Assembly (NCBI GenBank): GCA_035516035.1
Contig: DATJAS010000138.1
Span: forward strand, 1-14,190
Source: Fen-1273 sp035516035
GTDB lineage: Bacteria > Bacteroidota > Ignavibacteria > UBA10030 > UBA6906
Length of the DNA: 14,190 nt
Direction: 5' to 3'
Shown here: positions 13,898-14,190 of the stretch, in pieces
Numbering within the stretch: position 1 is the first letter of the stretch
Layout: each line of letters starts with the position of its first letter
Notes under the pieces: generated by a model
Seen by the model: the letters and a program-made list of their open reading frames with translations, nothing else
Database searches by the model: none
Told to the model about the DNA's origin: nothing
Made by a program: the position numbers and the translations under genes

Positions 13898-14190
13898 ATG
13901 AGCGTGCCGGTGCTTCCGCCAGATAACAAGCCCCCGACTGGAACGGTTCCGGAGATAACTCCCGGAGAGTTGCTCACTCTCATGGACCGGGGGGTGCCCC
14001 TCCAGGTGCTGGATGTCCGGGACCCCGCGCGCGTTGCCGCGGGGCGGATCGAGCTTCCAGGGGGAAGCCTGTTCTTCAATATTCCCGGCTCCCGTCTCCT
14101 CGCAATCACGGATTTTGGGCCAACCGGCATCGATCCTCACGTGCCCCTTGTTGTGGTCTGTGGTCATGGCAACGACAGCCGCCTCTGCGC
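13898..14190 (+). CDS. Rhodanese-like sulfurtransferase, partial (3' end outside window)
   Basis: The frame from ATG 13898 runs open to the window edge (97 complete codons, no stop). It reads as a rhodanese domain: ITPGELLTLMDRG (20-32), VLDVRDP (37-43), AAGRIELPG (47-55), FFNIP (59-63), and the active-site loop VVVCGHGNDSRLC (85-97) with C88 as the persulfide-forming cysteine and the usual G-N-x-S spacing. Rhodaneses move sulfane sulfur from donors such as thiosulfate. There is no signal peptide, so it is probably cytoplasmic. It may be fused to, or followed by, further sulfur domains beyond the edge. No good Shine-Dalgarno sequence precedes the ATG, so the start is less certain than the domain. 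It is divergent from the TsdA-like gene. Confidence 0.82.
   Translation, partial: MSVPVLPPDNKPPTGTVPEITPGELLTLMDRGVPLQVLDVRDPARVAAGRIELPGGSLFFNIPGSRLLAITDFGPTGIDPHVPLVVVCGHGNDSRLC

Noticed and set aside
13829..14167. Upstream 113-codon extension of the TsdA-like gene
   Set aside because: It is antisense to the rhodanese gene, and the signal peptide starting at 13828 would become internal.

Overview
The window is a GC-rich bacterial stretch with densely packed genes and no RNA genes, insertion sequences or CRISPR arrays that I can see. Two large secreted proteins end in a type IX secretion (T9SS) sorting domain with the QNYPNPFNP signature. An S46 dipeptidyl-peptidase is also present. Together these point to the FCB superphylum (Bacteroidota/Ignavibacteria/Kapabacteria-like or a related candidate phylum) rather than to Proteobacteria. 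The species cannot be named from the sequence.

Left part (1-2276): an exported S46 serine peptidase with its own ribosome-binding site and a clear intrinsic terminator.

Central part (2277-9927): a co-directional run of exported proteins. A T9SS-sorted Asp-box beta-propeller overlaps (ATGA) a free-standing DsbD N-terminal (DsbD-alpha) domain. Nine bases later comes a TPR plus thioredoxin-fold (CGPC) protein, followed by a small lipoprotein. A strong sigma70-like promoter, overlapped by a 13-bp inverted repeat, then begins a separate unit encoding a second T9SS substrate built of a fibronectin-like domain and four carboxypeptidase-regulatory-like modules.

Right part (9979-14190): a sulfur-handling locus. 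On the minus strand, two YeeE/YedE half-transporters (thiosulfate/sulfur uptake type) precede an exported HAD-family protein that has lost three catalytic signature residues. Diverging from them on the plus strand is a Tat-exported DsrE-like protein. A TsdA-like dihaem cytochrome c (thiosulfate dehydrogenase family) converges on it with only 1 bp between stop codons. Diverging from the cytochrome is a rhodanese gene cut by the window edge. I infer that these genes oxidise, carry and import thiosulfate or sulfane sulfur across the cell envelope. Both divergent intergenic regions carry short palindromes that could be operators.

The points most worth following up are the probable HAD pseudoenzyme inside the sulfur operon, the mix of sulfur genes itself, the operator-like dyad on the 7.78 kb promoter, and the translational coupling of a lone DsbD-alpha domain to a T9SS substrate and a CGPC thioredoxin protein. 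No stretch longer than about 170 bp lacks a gene.
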